From: Kondoa malvinella
Taxonomy: Eukaryota > Basidiomycota > Agaricostilbomycetes > Agaricostilbales > Kondoaceae
Assembly: GCA_039545315.1 (NCBI GenBank)
Contig: BCIM01000005.1
Span: 1,146,210-1,210,209 of the forward strand
DNA length: 64,000 nucleotides
Direction: 5' to 3'
Part shown: piece by piece, positions 11,554 to 20,806 of the stretch
Layout: the number at the start of each line of letters is the position of its first letter
Numbering within the stretch: position 1 is the first letter of the stretch
The notes under the pieces: model-generated
What the model was told of the DNA's origin: nothing
The model's database searches: none
The model's input: the letters and a program-made list of their open reading frames with translations, nothing else
Position numbers and translations under genes: made by a program

Positions 11554-12432
11554 CGTGTGCTTTGCCTGAGATTGGCTTGTGTGAATTTAGCGTCTAGAAA
11601 AAAGAAAGGCGCGTGGGCTTTAGCCTTTCGTGGTCGACAGGTCCAAGCGTTTCTGTTTTGCGAGTTGACCGTGACTTTACTGTCCTTGAGTGGGAAGTCG
11701 TTGTTGTCCAAGAAGGTTAACGATCGACCCGCTCGAAGCACGCTGCGGAATGAGGCGCTGTGCCGTTTTTTGACAACAGTCGGCGACTACTAATATTGAG
11801 ACAAAGATAGTATAGCGCGTCAAATCACTTAATGGGGTCTCACACTGGGACTGTAAAGGACAGCAACTGGCCGCATGATCTGTCTGGCCAAAATAGCGCT
11901 CGCGTCGCAAAGATGATGTGATGGCAATAACTTTGAAGTAGTACCTGCGCGCCCTTGCTTTAAGTATCTCTCTCAAGCTGCTCTCTAAAAGGATCTATCT
12001 TGCTGGAATTTGATGCACCTTCTTGTGTCTCGCGTCTCTGCCGCTGCTGGAGTTACGCGCAATGTTCCTCATCTCAGCCAAATACTGTACTTTGTTCCTT
12101 CTGTAAGCGTTGCAGAGCAGCAGATCCTCATTGTACGACTGAAACTTTGTTCGACTGAAACGGGAACTTCTCGATGCATCTGCGTGCATCACCGCCTGTT
12201 CTCTGTCTAACAAATGCCAAGCTTGCGTTAACTCGTCAAAGCGACGTGTCTATTGCATTGACCAGATAGCAATGTTTGATCTTGCTCTGATACAGAGACT
12301 ACCTCGGAGCACGCGCAGAGGCTCGCACGCATCTTTCTCGATGTCCGTTGTCCCACGCCGCCCGTTGACAGTGAAGAGTGCAGCTGTTGGGTGATGAGAA
12401 ATGTACACTGGTAATGCGAACAGCGAAGCTCA
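11554..12432. other. Gap upstream of the GH5 gene
   Basis: This holds the 5' region of the GH5 gene and the 3' region of the next minus-strand gene. Open frames here are short and overlap in several frames. I see no gene, tRNA or repeat I can support. Confidence 0.4.
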
Positions 12433-13585
12433 CTACGAGGCTGCATGACAGTATCCGCAAGCCAGGAGGGCTTCACCGACATTGTAGCTAGCACGACCCG
12501 CAGAGCAGTTTGAACAAACGGAAGTGCGAAGATTGTCTGCGACGCAGCATTAGAAGCATTCTCGTGCTCAGCAAAGAGAGTACATACCGCCTCGCAGACT
12601 CTTCAGAGTGACGGGCTCGCCCTTCTCAGAAAATAATGCCCTCCCTCTTTCTGCGACAGTCTTGCCAGTCAAAGATCGGAACGCGTCTTTCGCCATCTGC
12701 CACTCTTCATGCTCCAGGCCGAAGACAATGGCTTGAAGCTGTATCTCCGTGACAAAGGCGAAATCGCTGTCGTGTGTATCTTCACTGTGTACGTGGTCCC
12801 TCAGGATAGAACTTCTCCGCAAGTAGAACCACCGCTCACCCTTTCCCATAGGTCTCGTAGTAGATAGCAAGCTTCTTCAATCTGACAAACAACGTGCATA
12901 TTGGCTTGATTCCGGCATCTACCAATCTGATATCCAAATACTGCAGATCCAGCCGATCCATCGCTTTCACACAAGCTTCACCATGAAAGACTCCCATAGA
13001 CTGCATGAAAGTAACACCGCAGTTGATTTCCTTCCAATTCTTGGGCAATTCCCGTTCCAAGCAACGAGGGTGTGTTTGGGTTATCACTGCCATCAAGCGC
13101 AAGTAGTTCACCATAGCGCGCTCCACAACGTCGACTCGCCAGCGAAGTAGACCGAATAGATTCGCGCAACAGCCATAGCAGAGTTGTAGAGCAGAAATTA
13201 GAGAAAAGTACAGTTTCCGAGCTTGATCTGTGTTTGGGCCCGAGTGTAGAACTTGCAATCCCACAGTGAGCAGCTTCTCCAAGTCGTCCAACAAAGCTGG
13301 CCAATGTTCGGACAAGAGGCTCTGACCAACGAGCTGTCGTAGGGCATCAAATTGTCCTCGCTTGTTGAGGCGTCTGGATTCGAGGCCTTCTTGCAACAGA
13401 GAGGGCAGCAGAGAGACGCTGATCCAATGTCCATCGTGAATTTGTTGGGTGATGTAGGTGACGATGCTAGCTGCAGCTTCGACCACAGCGGCATTGGCCT
13501 CGACAACAACGCCTTTCGTCTTTGGTGTATTCACGCCAGTCATGTTCACTGCTTTGCTTGAAGGAAGACTTCCCTGGGCGTACAT
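12433..13585 (-). CDS. Unrecognised helical protein with C-terminal zinc-ribbon-like tail
   Basis: A large exon from about 13585 (or the ATG at 13543) joins, through a GTGAGC…CAG intron near 12786–12840, a second exon (EDTHDSDFAFVTEIQLQA). A GTATGT…CAG intron then leads to a last exon containing VCSNCSAG and LLACGYCHAAS, a CxxC…CxxC pair ending three residues before the stop. The body is leucine- and alanine-rich helix, probably alpha-alpha repeats (ALLDDLEKLLTVGLQVLH, LRWRVDVVERAMVNYLRLM). The total is about 330 residues. I do not recognise a family. Two CxxC pairs at the extreme C-terminus suggest zinc binding, but this is inference. The upstream open frame includes a hydrophobic stretch that I take to be untranslated. 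Confidence 0.6.
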
Positions 13586-14034
13586 TAAAGTGAAAATTTG
13601 ACTGAATGGCACAGCGTGAATTTTGCCTGACAGGCAATATAGGCTGCATTTGTGTTGAATGAAAGAAGGGAAGGACAGCATTCCAAATATCGCATATATG
13701 ACAAGAGATGCGGACGGCGAAGGCAGACAAGTAAAAAGGATCACACCAGAGACGAGCAAGAGGAGGTGAAGACAGGCGTGAACAAGGCTCGTTCGACTAT
13801 CGCCTCGGACTTTATCGGTAGCCAAAGCTTGCCTGTGTTCAGAGTCAACAGCATACTCGACACATCGCTGTCGGAAGCGAAAGAGCTCGCGGCCTCTACC
13901 CAGAGGCGTGGTAATTAAAGACTTTGCTTATGCAATCGTGATTCGTCGGAAAAACTGAGTTTCCAGCTCAAAACCCGCCGCTCGTCGATACTCTGCTCCT
14001 GCAACCACCCAACAATCTTCAAGAAACAGGCAAA
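13586..14034. promoter_or_regulatory. Divergent promoter region
   Basis: 450 bp between the starts of the minus-strand helical protein and the plus-strand sulfotransferase-like gene. No motif stands out. Confidence 0.3.
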
Positions 14035-15207
14035 ATGACTTCGAGCCCAGCTACTATCGTCTTGTGGTGTCATCCGCGCTCGACAAGCACCATGTCAGAA
14101 TTGGTTGCTCGCGTATTTTGATAGACCGGGCGTCTTAGTCTTGTTACAGGTTCGAGAGGGCTTTCCTCAATAGGCCCTCTACTTTTGAAGTTCTGCACGA
14201 GCCGCTTGGTGATGCGTGGTTGGTTAACATGGCTTTGGTTCAGTTTTTCATTGCTCATGAGTACGCGATACGTAGGTACTTTGGACCGAATCGCGTTGCA
14301 CCTCGCTACAGCCCAGAAAAGTGCGCTTCGGACTATCCTCAGTTCAAAGATTCGACCACTGCCAAAGTTAGCTTTTTCGCTCGCTCCAAATACATTTGCA
14401 CCAGACTAATTAGCGGATAGACATGGGCAGAAATCGTTCAGCACAAGGACAAGCCACGAACCTTTGTCAAAGATGTGAGTGCTCTACCCACGTGATGTTA
14501 TCACATAAGCTGACTGATTGCTCTTGGCCAGATGGCTCAATACATTTGCGTGCCCAAGACTACCGCACCATCTGCACCAGCTCTACCAGAAGAAGGCAAC
14601 CCAACTTACCTACCCTCTTCATCCCTCTTCGCACCAGGCGTTATTCACACATTCCTCATTCGCACACCTGAGAAAGCCGTTCCTTCATACTACAAGCTTT
14701 GCACCGGCGACAATTGCGCAGTAACTGGATTCGAATACTTTGATCCAGCTGAAGTCGGTCTGACCGAATCGAGAAGATTGTATGAATTCGTAGAGGCTCA
14801 AACGGGTCAAGCACCTCTCCTCATCGATTCGGCTGATTTATTGGAGAAGCCTGAGGCGTACATGAAGGCGTACTGTGAGCGCGTGGGTGTCGAGTACACA
14901 AAGGAGATGTTGGAGTGGAGCTCGGGTACTCAGGAGCATGTAAGTGATGCTCTTGTGTCCTTGAAACATGTACTAAGGCTCCTTTCAGTTCAAAAAGTGG
15001 ACAGGCTGGCAGGTATTGTTTGTATGGTTTTTGCCTTGCGCTAAGAATCCGCGCAGGCACACCGACGCCGAGAAGTCTACCGGTATCCGCAAGCCTACCA
15101 AAACGACAGCAGACGAACAATCCGCCTGGCCAGAAATCGTCAAGAAAGCGATCGCCGACAACATGGCCGATTATGAATGGCTTCGTGAACGTCGTCTACA
15201 GCTGTGA
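14035..15207 (+). CDS. P-loop sulfotransferase-family protein
   Basis: Seven or so exons join in frame. The start reads VLWCHPRSTS, the loop that binds the 5'-phosphosulfate in sulfotransferase folds. FERAFLNRPSTFEVLHEPLG follows after the first intron (GTCAGA…CAG). Later exons give YFGPNRVAPRYSPEKCA, FVKDMAQYI, HTFLIRTPEKAVPSYYKLC and LLIDSADLLEKPEAYMKAYC. This is the pattern of a fungal and bacterial sulfotransferase-like family often annotated as P-loop NTPase. The donor is presumed to be PAPS, and the substrate is unknown. The last exons are WTG-to-WHTDAEKSTG and end at 15207. The product is about 285 residues and looks complete. It converges on SDHAF2 with 48 bp between the stops. Confidence 0.82.
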
Positions 15208-15255
15208 TGATGCGATTTCAATACATGTAACCATACTCTCTCTACCCTCAAAAGA

Positions 15256-15823
15256 TCAATGCGGAAGTTCAGGCATGGAGCGAGTAGCCTTTTCCTCGTT
15301 CTTGGAGTGTTGCTTTAGTTCTTCTGTAAGATCGTAAACCATAGAAATGTCAGATCAAAGTATGTAAAAGGAAGCAGATCGAGAACTCGCCTAAGATTTT
15401 ACTCGTTCGCCATTCGCTGCCTTCAGGTGGTTCCTGCTTGCCCACAGCCCAATAATAAATGGTCCACTCTGGGATAGCCATCAAACGATCCAGTTCCTTC
15501 AACTCCTCCTCGTTCCACTTGTTGATGCGGTCACTCGTGGCAAAAGTAGACAACAGCAAGCCCGTTTCCAGAGTTCCGCGCTTTCTCGTTTGGTACACAA
15601 GCCTCGATCTCAACGTTGACAGTTCTTCAAACGCTTCCCTGCTGCCATCGAGCGGATGAGGCGTGTAAGTGACGGGGTCTTTGGCCGTGTCTGGTGGATC
15701 GTGTTGCGCTGGCAAAAGCCACGGGTCTCGCAGGCCTGGCTGATCATTGGCGCCTGATGAAGCGAGCCTGATGTTTGCGACTCTTCGTAAAGCTGGCAAA
15801 CGAGATCGAAGTAGTTGTGTCAT
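15256..15823 (-). CDS. SDH5: Succinate dehydrogenase assembly factor 2 (SDHAF2/Sdh5)
   Basis: The family promotes covalent FAD attachment to the SDH flavoprotein in the mitochondrial matrix. The N-terminus (MTQLLRSRLPALRRVANIRL) is a typical cleavable targeting sequence, Arg-rich without acids. The conserved core RLVYQTRKRGTLETGLLLS and the region LDRLMAIPEWTIYYWAVGK match SDHAF2. The second exon, joined through a GTAAAA…CAG intron of about 80 bp, ends HSKNEEKATRSMPELPH, the usual C-terminus. Start ATG at 15823, stop at 15256. It is intact. Confidence 0.92.
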
Positions 15824-15830
15824 GGTTGTG

Positions 15831-15850
15831 GAGAGAGAGAGAGAGAGAGA
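15831..15850 (-). repeat. (TC)10 tract in the SDHAF2 5' leader
   Basis: A perfect 20 bp dinucleotide repeat, GA on the plus strand, lying 8 bases upstream of the SDHAF2 start codon. Confidence 0.9.
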
Positions 15851-16832
15851 TTTGCTATTTCTCCCTTCAAGCTGGACCACAAGCAGAGTGCAAGCTATTC
15901 GCGTGCTGTGAAGGCAATATGCAAGCATCGATTCTGCCCAGCTCGAATCTGGCAGGGTGGACCGATGCTTGGCTCGCAATTTCAGTCAGGCTACAAAGAT
16001 GACGTGAAACAGGCTATGAAGCCCGAGGGCTGTGGTCCAAGCGAACTCTCTTCGATCTCACTAACCACGAGGTTACAGAATGCATGACAGAGCATTTGTC
16101 TTTGCTGACAGGTTCATTTGTCGTCGACTGCGGTTAGAGTGTCATGCAGACGCCCAAAACCTTTCTTCGTACGATGCTTAGCCCTTGCAGGGAATACATA
16201 GCAGAGTGTTGACACGGACACGGTCTAGAGCTGCAGATCAGGCGCGACTCGACGCGAAATGGATTGAAATTCACTTTGACCTTGTTCTGCGATTTGTGAC
16301 GACTCGTGAGGCTATCTGAACAAAGCTACTGCTCTGCTATACCACTTGGTTGCTTCCGAATCTTGCTTCTAATGCTTTCGAAACCCTTTTTGTTGCCTAT
16401 GAGCAGGTCCGTGCGCTACGTTCTATCGAGTTGACCCCCTCTCTCTCTCTCATTCCCTAACGGTTACACCTCTCCCTGTTCATGACTGCGTCCGCAGGCT
16501 TTTTTTCTCCTTTGAACATTCCACGACAATACACGCCCAGCGATTGGAGAGCCAACTAGTGCGAAGACCCTTCCCAGACGAAGCATTCTCGCCTGCTTGG
16601 GATTGGTTCTTCTTGCTCTGCCACGACACGTCTCTCTCTTCTTGTCTCTTGTCTGCAAACCTCTACACTCGTTTTCTCCTGTGTGATCAAAGCTTGGTAC
16701 CATCAACTTGTGAGCCCCTTCTTTAGGCAATCCACGTGTTTCCATTCTTACACTGTCGCGCGCGTTCTTTGACATGTTGTAGATTTCTCTGTGTGACGCT
16801 CCCTTCCTACGATAAAAGAACACACCACCACC
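15851..16832. promoter_or_regulatory. Intergenic region with pyrimidine-rich promoter
   Basis: About 1 kb. The half nearest the downstream gene is rich in C and T on the plus strand, including a (CT)n tract at about 16437–16454. A sequence ending ACCACCACC sits directly before the ATG at 16833. CT-rich leaders often precede highly expressed fungal genes. Confidence 0.45.
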
Positions 16833-17864
16833 ATGCTCGCCCTATCACGTTCAAGTATCGACCCATGCACGCCTCCTCCTCGCGCCAATCGCGCTACTCT
16901 ACCTTACGGTTTGATGGCCGGTCTGCCTATCACGCCAGACGACCCGGACGAGCGCGGCTATGCCCAACTTGAAGCAGGCGCACCAGCCAATCACACGCCT
17001 CTTCAGACACTCCTTCCAGCTCGACCCATCCTCTCGCCAGTCTTGCGATCAGCTCAGCGCGCTCGTAGAAAGATTCGCGAACCTATTGCACCTACTTCGC
17101 CTCTTTTGAAGAGTCCGGCTATTTTGAACCTTGGCATCTTTACTGCCATTGCTCAAGCTGAAGCTGAAGAGGAAGAAGATAGGCAGCATTTCTCGCCCTA
17201 CACTTGCGACAGCATGCCTACTCCCGAGCTCGGCTTCTTTTCTCCAGCATCAACCTATGCTACTTCTTGCACTTCCTTCGCTTCTCCAGCTTCATGCTTT
17301 ACCAGCCCGCCTCAATCATCATTCGACAACGCGTCGCCCTTCTTGGAATCAGCTTTCGAAGACCTCTACATGGCCGATCGCTACTCTGAAGAGCTCAAGA
17401 CCAAGCAAAACATCACTTCGTCTCTTTTGGAAGCGCACAACATTCATTCTGCCCTTGGTCTGTTCGTACTTCCTGTCGAACCAGAACGACAAGCTTCGCC
17501 TACCCTCTCGAGCGCTTCAGCCGGTCTCAAGCTTTCCCTCTACCTTTCTTCCGAATCCAGCCCACCTGAATCATTCAATGCCCAATTCCCAGGTCGCCCA
17601 CTCACTACTTCCATCTCGCTCTTACCAGCCATGCTTTCCGATGATGGCGTCTCGACTGTGAACGACCTCAAGAGGGAAATCATCTCCAAGCTTGGCTTAC
17701 AACACATTCACGTCTCTGACTCTGATGTCGGTCTGTACTTGAACAACCCTGCTTCGCCTGAATTGGTTCAAGCGATGGATGAGGGTCAATTAAAGACCTG
17801 GGGCTTGGATCAGGAATGCGAAGAAGCTAGCATTGTCGCGGTCATTTCGACCAAGGCTTCTTGA
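16833..17864 (+). CDS. Unrecognised single-exon protein, 343 aa
   Basis: This is one uninterrupted frame in a region where nearly all genes have introns. The N-terminal half is Pro/Ser/Ala-rich and probably disordered (PCTPPPRANRA, ARPILSPVLRSAQRARRKIR). An acidic helix (AIAQAEAEEEED) and a Ser/Thr/Phe-rich middle follow. The last 110 residues look folded, with a beta-grasp-like run (GVSTVNDLKREIISKLGLQ, then VGLYLNNPASPE and ASIVAVISTKA). Codon use favours C-ending codons (CTC, GCC, ATC) more than the neighbours do, and the upstream region is CT-rich. Both suggest strong expression. I recognise no named family. Absence of introns fits either a retrocopy or a lineage-specific gene. Confidence 0.7.
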   Translation: MLALSRSSIDPCTPPPRANRATLPYGLMAGLPITPDDPDERGYAQLEAGAPANHTPLQTLLPARPILSPVLRSAQRARRKIREPIAPTSPLLKSPAILNLGIFTAIAQAEAEEEEDRQHFSPYTCDSMPTPELGFFSPASTYATSCTSFASPASCFTSPPQSSFDNASPFLESAFEDLYMADRYSEELKTKQNITSSLLEAHNIHSALGLFVLPVEPERQASPTLSSASAGLKLSLYLSSESSPPESFNAQFPGRPLTTSISLLPAMLSDDGVSTVNDLKREIISKLGLQHIHVSDSDVGLYLNNPASPELVQAMDEGQLKTWGLDQECEEASIVAVISTKAS

Positions 17865-18389
17865 GGGTTTGGAAAGGACTGGTTCCATTTTGGTTGTCTA
17901 TGGTTTCGTCAAGCGGTGTACATACAGCAAGCGTTGATCGCCTTTCTCCCTTTCATCATTCGGGTCATCTTTCACTGTTCAGCAATTCAAACGACATTCA
18001 CTATTCGACCCGGGTCAAGAGAGAAAAGGAAATGGAACGACAAGGACAATCTATTCGCACGGCATTTCTTTCATTTGTGGCATACTTTGTAGTACTAGAT
18101 TCACTGGTGTTTCTATTTTCTGAAGGGAATCCTTTTTACTGTTGCATTTGCCAGCGGTCCAGCCACCTGTATGAATTTGACTTGCTGTCGTAGATGCGAC
18201 AAGACGGTTGAGAAAGCTGGGACCGACAGGATCGACATCTATAAGCGGAAAACACCACAACTCAGCATCAAGCGTACATGGGCCAGAGGGCGTCTGGCAC
18301 ACCTAATCCATCATCAGAGTCAGCGTGATACTGCAGAGCGGACAAGCATACTTCCAGCTCGTCGACAGAGTCGAATCTTCGAATTTGCT
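17865..18389. other. Gap between convergent genes
   Basis: 3' regions of the 343 aa gene and the GNAT gene. I see nothing else. Confidence 0.4.
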
Positions 18390-18881
18390 TTACTGTAACG
18401 GCATGCGGTATACGACGAACTCGCACGTCGCCGCAGTCGAGTCATACAGCTTGCGAGCAGGAGCGTTGTCCGCTTTAGTTGTCCAATATAGCCTACAGAT
18501 CATTGAGGTGCTGTACCGACGAGCGAAGACGAAAGCTGACCTTTCGCAACCTGCTTCTCTCGCTGCCCTCTCTGTTGCTGCAATCAACGCGCGCCCTACT
18601 CCCCGGCCTCGAGCACTTTTCAGACAATACAGATCTTGTAAGAGCATATGAGGGGCCTCGCTCCAAGCTGAAGCGGTCTTGAAGCAATGTGCAAGTCCCA
18701 GTATCTTGCCTGCTTGATCGCGAGCCACGAATGCACTCAGGTCCTTATCTTGGTCAATGATGCGCGAGAAGGTCTTCCGATATTGCTCTTCAGGAAGCGA
18801 AGTATGATAGAATTCGAGATAGAGCTTCCAGACGCTTGCCCATTCGTCAAAGTCCTTTGCGTGCAGCTGCGTTATCTCCAT
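18390..18881 (-). CDS. GNAT-family N-acetyltransferase
   Basis: Two exons joined by a GTCAGC…TAG intron near 18488–18538. The N-terminal part (DFDEWASVWKLYLEFYHTSLPEEQ) and the acetyl-CoA loop LQDLYCLKSARGRGVGRALI (RxxGxG/A) are those of the GCN5-related fold, close to the yeast Hpa2/Hpa3 type. The second exon gives RLYWTTKADNAPARKLYDS, the usual motif B with Asn and Ala-Arg-x-Leu-Tyr. The product is about 147 residues. The substrate (polyamine, D-amino acid or histone) cannot be read from sequence. The ATG at 18881 (MEITQLHAKD) is preferred over 18905, because family members start directly with the first beta strand. Confidence 0.82.
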   Translation of the reverse strand: MEITQLHAKDFDEWASVWKLYLEFYHTSLPEEQYRKTFSRIIDQDKDLSAFVARDQAGKILGLAHCFKTASAWSEAPHMLLQDLYCLKSARGRGVGRALIAATERAAREAGCERSAFVFARRYSTSMICRLYWTTKADNAPARKLYDSTAATCEFVVYRMPLQ

Positions 18882-19110
18882 GTCTACCAGGCTGCGTATC
18901 AGCAAGCTTCGCTTTCTGCTGCTGTCTTCACGCTAACCGGAACTTTGTTATCGTTTCGAGATGAGGGATACGGAAGTCTCTTCACAGCAGACGGACGCGG
19001 CGAGTCGAGTCATTATTTAAACATCCAAACTATCACGAACTTGCAGAAACGCGCTTCTTTCTCTTATCGCGGTGTTCATACACTCTATACACTTCCTATG
19101 TTGACAGTCT

Positions 19111-19940
19111 TTACACCCTCTTCGTAATCTCTACAGCAGCCTTGCATCCTGCGGCAATCACTGCGCTCAGGAGAGCGTGCGCTGGTGCCTTCTGCGAGTC
19201 ATTCTCGACAGCTGCTGGCAAGGATGAGCAACAGAAAGAGACCGTCAACTGTAAGCTTGCCTGTGTCCAAATGTTCCAGCTCGTCGTCTCTGAATTCTTG
19301 TAGTAGCCCCTTCAGCGTAACGATAGACGGATGGTTGACATCTTTGAGATGCAACTCGAGCTCTTTCAATTGACTGCACAAGCGGTAAGTTCTCGTTCGG
19401 AGACATGCGAATAGAGGAATGTACTCATTGTAGTGCTCTCCAATGACAGTCTCTACAGCCTCTGTACAAGCCATAGCTGATTCTCTACCCATCATGGCCG
19501 TACTCGCGCCCAAGGCCCATCCAGCAACTCGCCAGAACGGATACAAAGCAGTAGGTCTGACTCGATGTTGGCTGACAAGCTTATCGAACGTCTGTATGTG
19601 CTTCTTCTCTGAGTCCCACATGTCCTGTGACCAGCTGGATTAGCGCGATCTTCTTTCGCACAGAACCTGGACTACTGACTTGAATCAGGTTGGCCAGTTC
19701 AACTTTGCCCTGACGAGCGAATACAGCCTTCTGCCCTTGATAGATGACATTTGCGCCTAGTTCACCTGCTTGATCGACTCTAATAATTTCTTCGATGATG
19801 CGCCGCTGTTTCGATGTCAACGTCGTCGGTGAGGTAGTTGTAGCTGGCGATGAGGTGTTGGAAGTATATACATCGGAAGCCAACGTGCTTGAGAATCGCC
19901 TGAGCGTACTGGCTGGCCGTATTCTTGTGAGTCGTTGCAT
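19111..19940 (-). CDS. COQ7: 5-demethoxyubiquinone hydroxylase Coq7
   Basis: A mitochondrial di-iron monooxygenase of ubiquinone synthesis. The start [18 protein letters not shown] is a clear targeting sequence. The di-iron core is visible: [10 protein letters not shown] (first Glu), MWDSEKKH (Glu-x-x-His), the second-half Glu in AMACTEAVE, and DDELEH (Glu-x-x-His). Exon 1 joins at IQ/DMWD across a GTCAGT intron. A GTACAT intron gives YNDQLKEL. The last intron (19212–19260, 49 bp) begins GCAAGC rather than GT. Removing it restores [13 protein letters not shown] and the conserved C-terminus [17 protein letters not shown]. No nearby GT donor gives a frame with a normal-length intron. Start at 19940 or 19955. 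Confidence 0.95.
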
Positions 19941-20033
19941 TGGATTAACATACATTGTTTGCAACAAACCACCACCTGAGGGCTGATCTAAGGCTAAGAG
20001 GTGGAAAGGAGAGGAGCGTATAGCTGTGATCAA

Positions 20034-20806
20034 GGGATACTGTAGACAGGAGCAGGAGAGGAAGAGATTGCAAGAAACACTGGTCTATTGCAAGAGTAGC
20101 TGGAATCGTCGAATACCACCCTCAAGGGACTGCCTTGTCTGCTCGCGTACTACACCAATGGAAGACTACCTGCTAGCGGATCTTTGCGAGCATGTCTTCT
20201 CATAGTTGAAGCCGGAGATTTACGTCGACACAGCATTGGCCTTGACGCAAACTAGTCGTATACCCCTTTCAATTGGCTCGCTTTTCGATTGGGGCCCGCT
20301 GAAGTCTGCATCTGTGAAGACCCATATCGAATCTCGTTCTGCGGTCTCAGTTTCCATTGTTATGATGGAAACGAGTCGAGTCAAGTCTATGTACAATCAA
20401 CGCTTCGGGTACGAATCATACGGACGTTGCAGGTGAGCGCCTGACTTCTCATACATCGCGCTCCCGGCGAGCAGTCTCGACCTATTGGGCAGGTGTACTG
20501 CTAGGTAATCGTCTCAATCAGAGACAAAGGGACACTGGGATAGTCAACAGGCATCGAAGCTTCAGCAGCAGAACATAGAAGCAGGTGAGAGATTAAGGAC
20601 ATGGCTTATTTGCAAATTTTGAAGGTTCGCGGTGGGGCAAGGAGTTCATCTTTTGAGCAAAGCGAGTTTGGCGGAAAGCAGTAATATAGGATGAAGCCCA
20701 TAGTACGAGAAAACTTGGATTACAACAGCAGAGTGACGGTGTGAGACTGACTTGGCCAAATTACAAGTCGCGCTCTTTATTGCACTGCAACCACTTCACG
20801 CGTCAA
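20034..20806. promoter_or_regulatory. Divergent region between COQ7 and POL1
   Basis: About 770 bp with no supportable gene. It ends with the MCB-type hexamer listed separately. Confidence 0.35.
20798..20803 (+). promoter_or_regulatory. ACGCGT (MluI cell-cycle box) before POL1
   Basis: The hexamer lies at positions −9 to −4 relative to the POL1 ATG. ACGCGT is the binding site of MBF, which drives G1/S genes including DNA polymerase alpha in yeasts. Its position so close to the start would put it in the leader unless transcription starts very close to the ATG. Confidence 0.4.
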
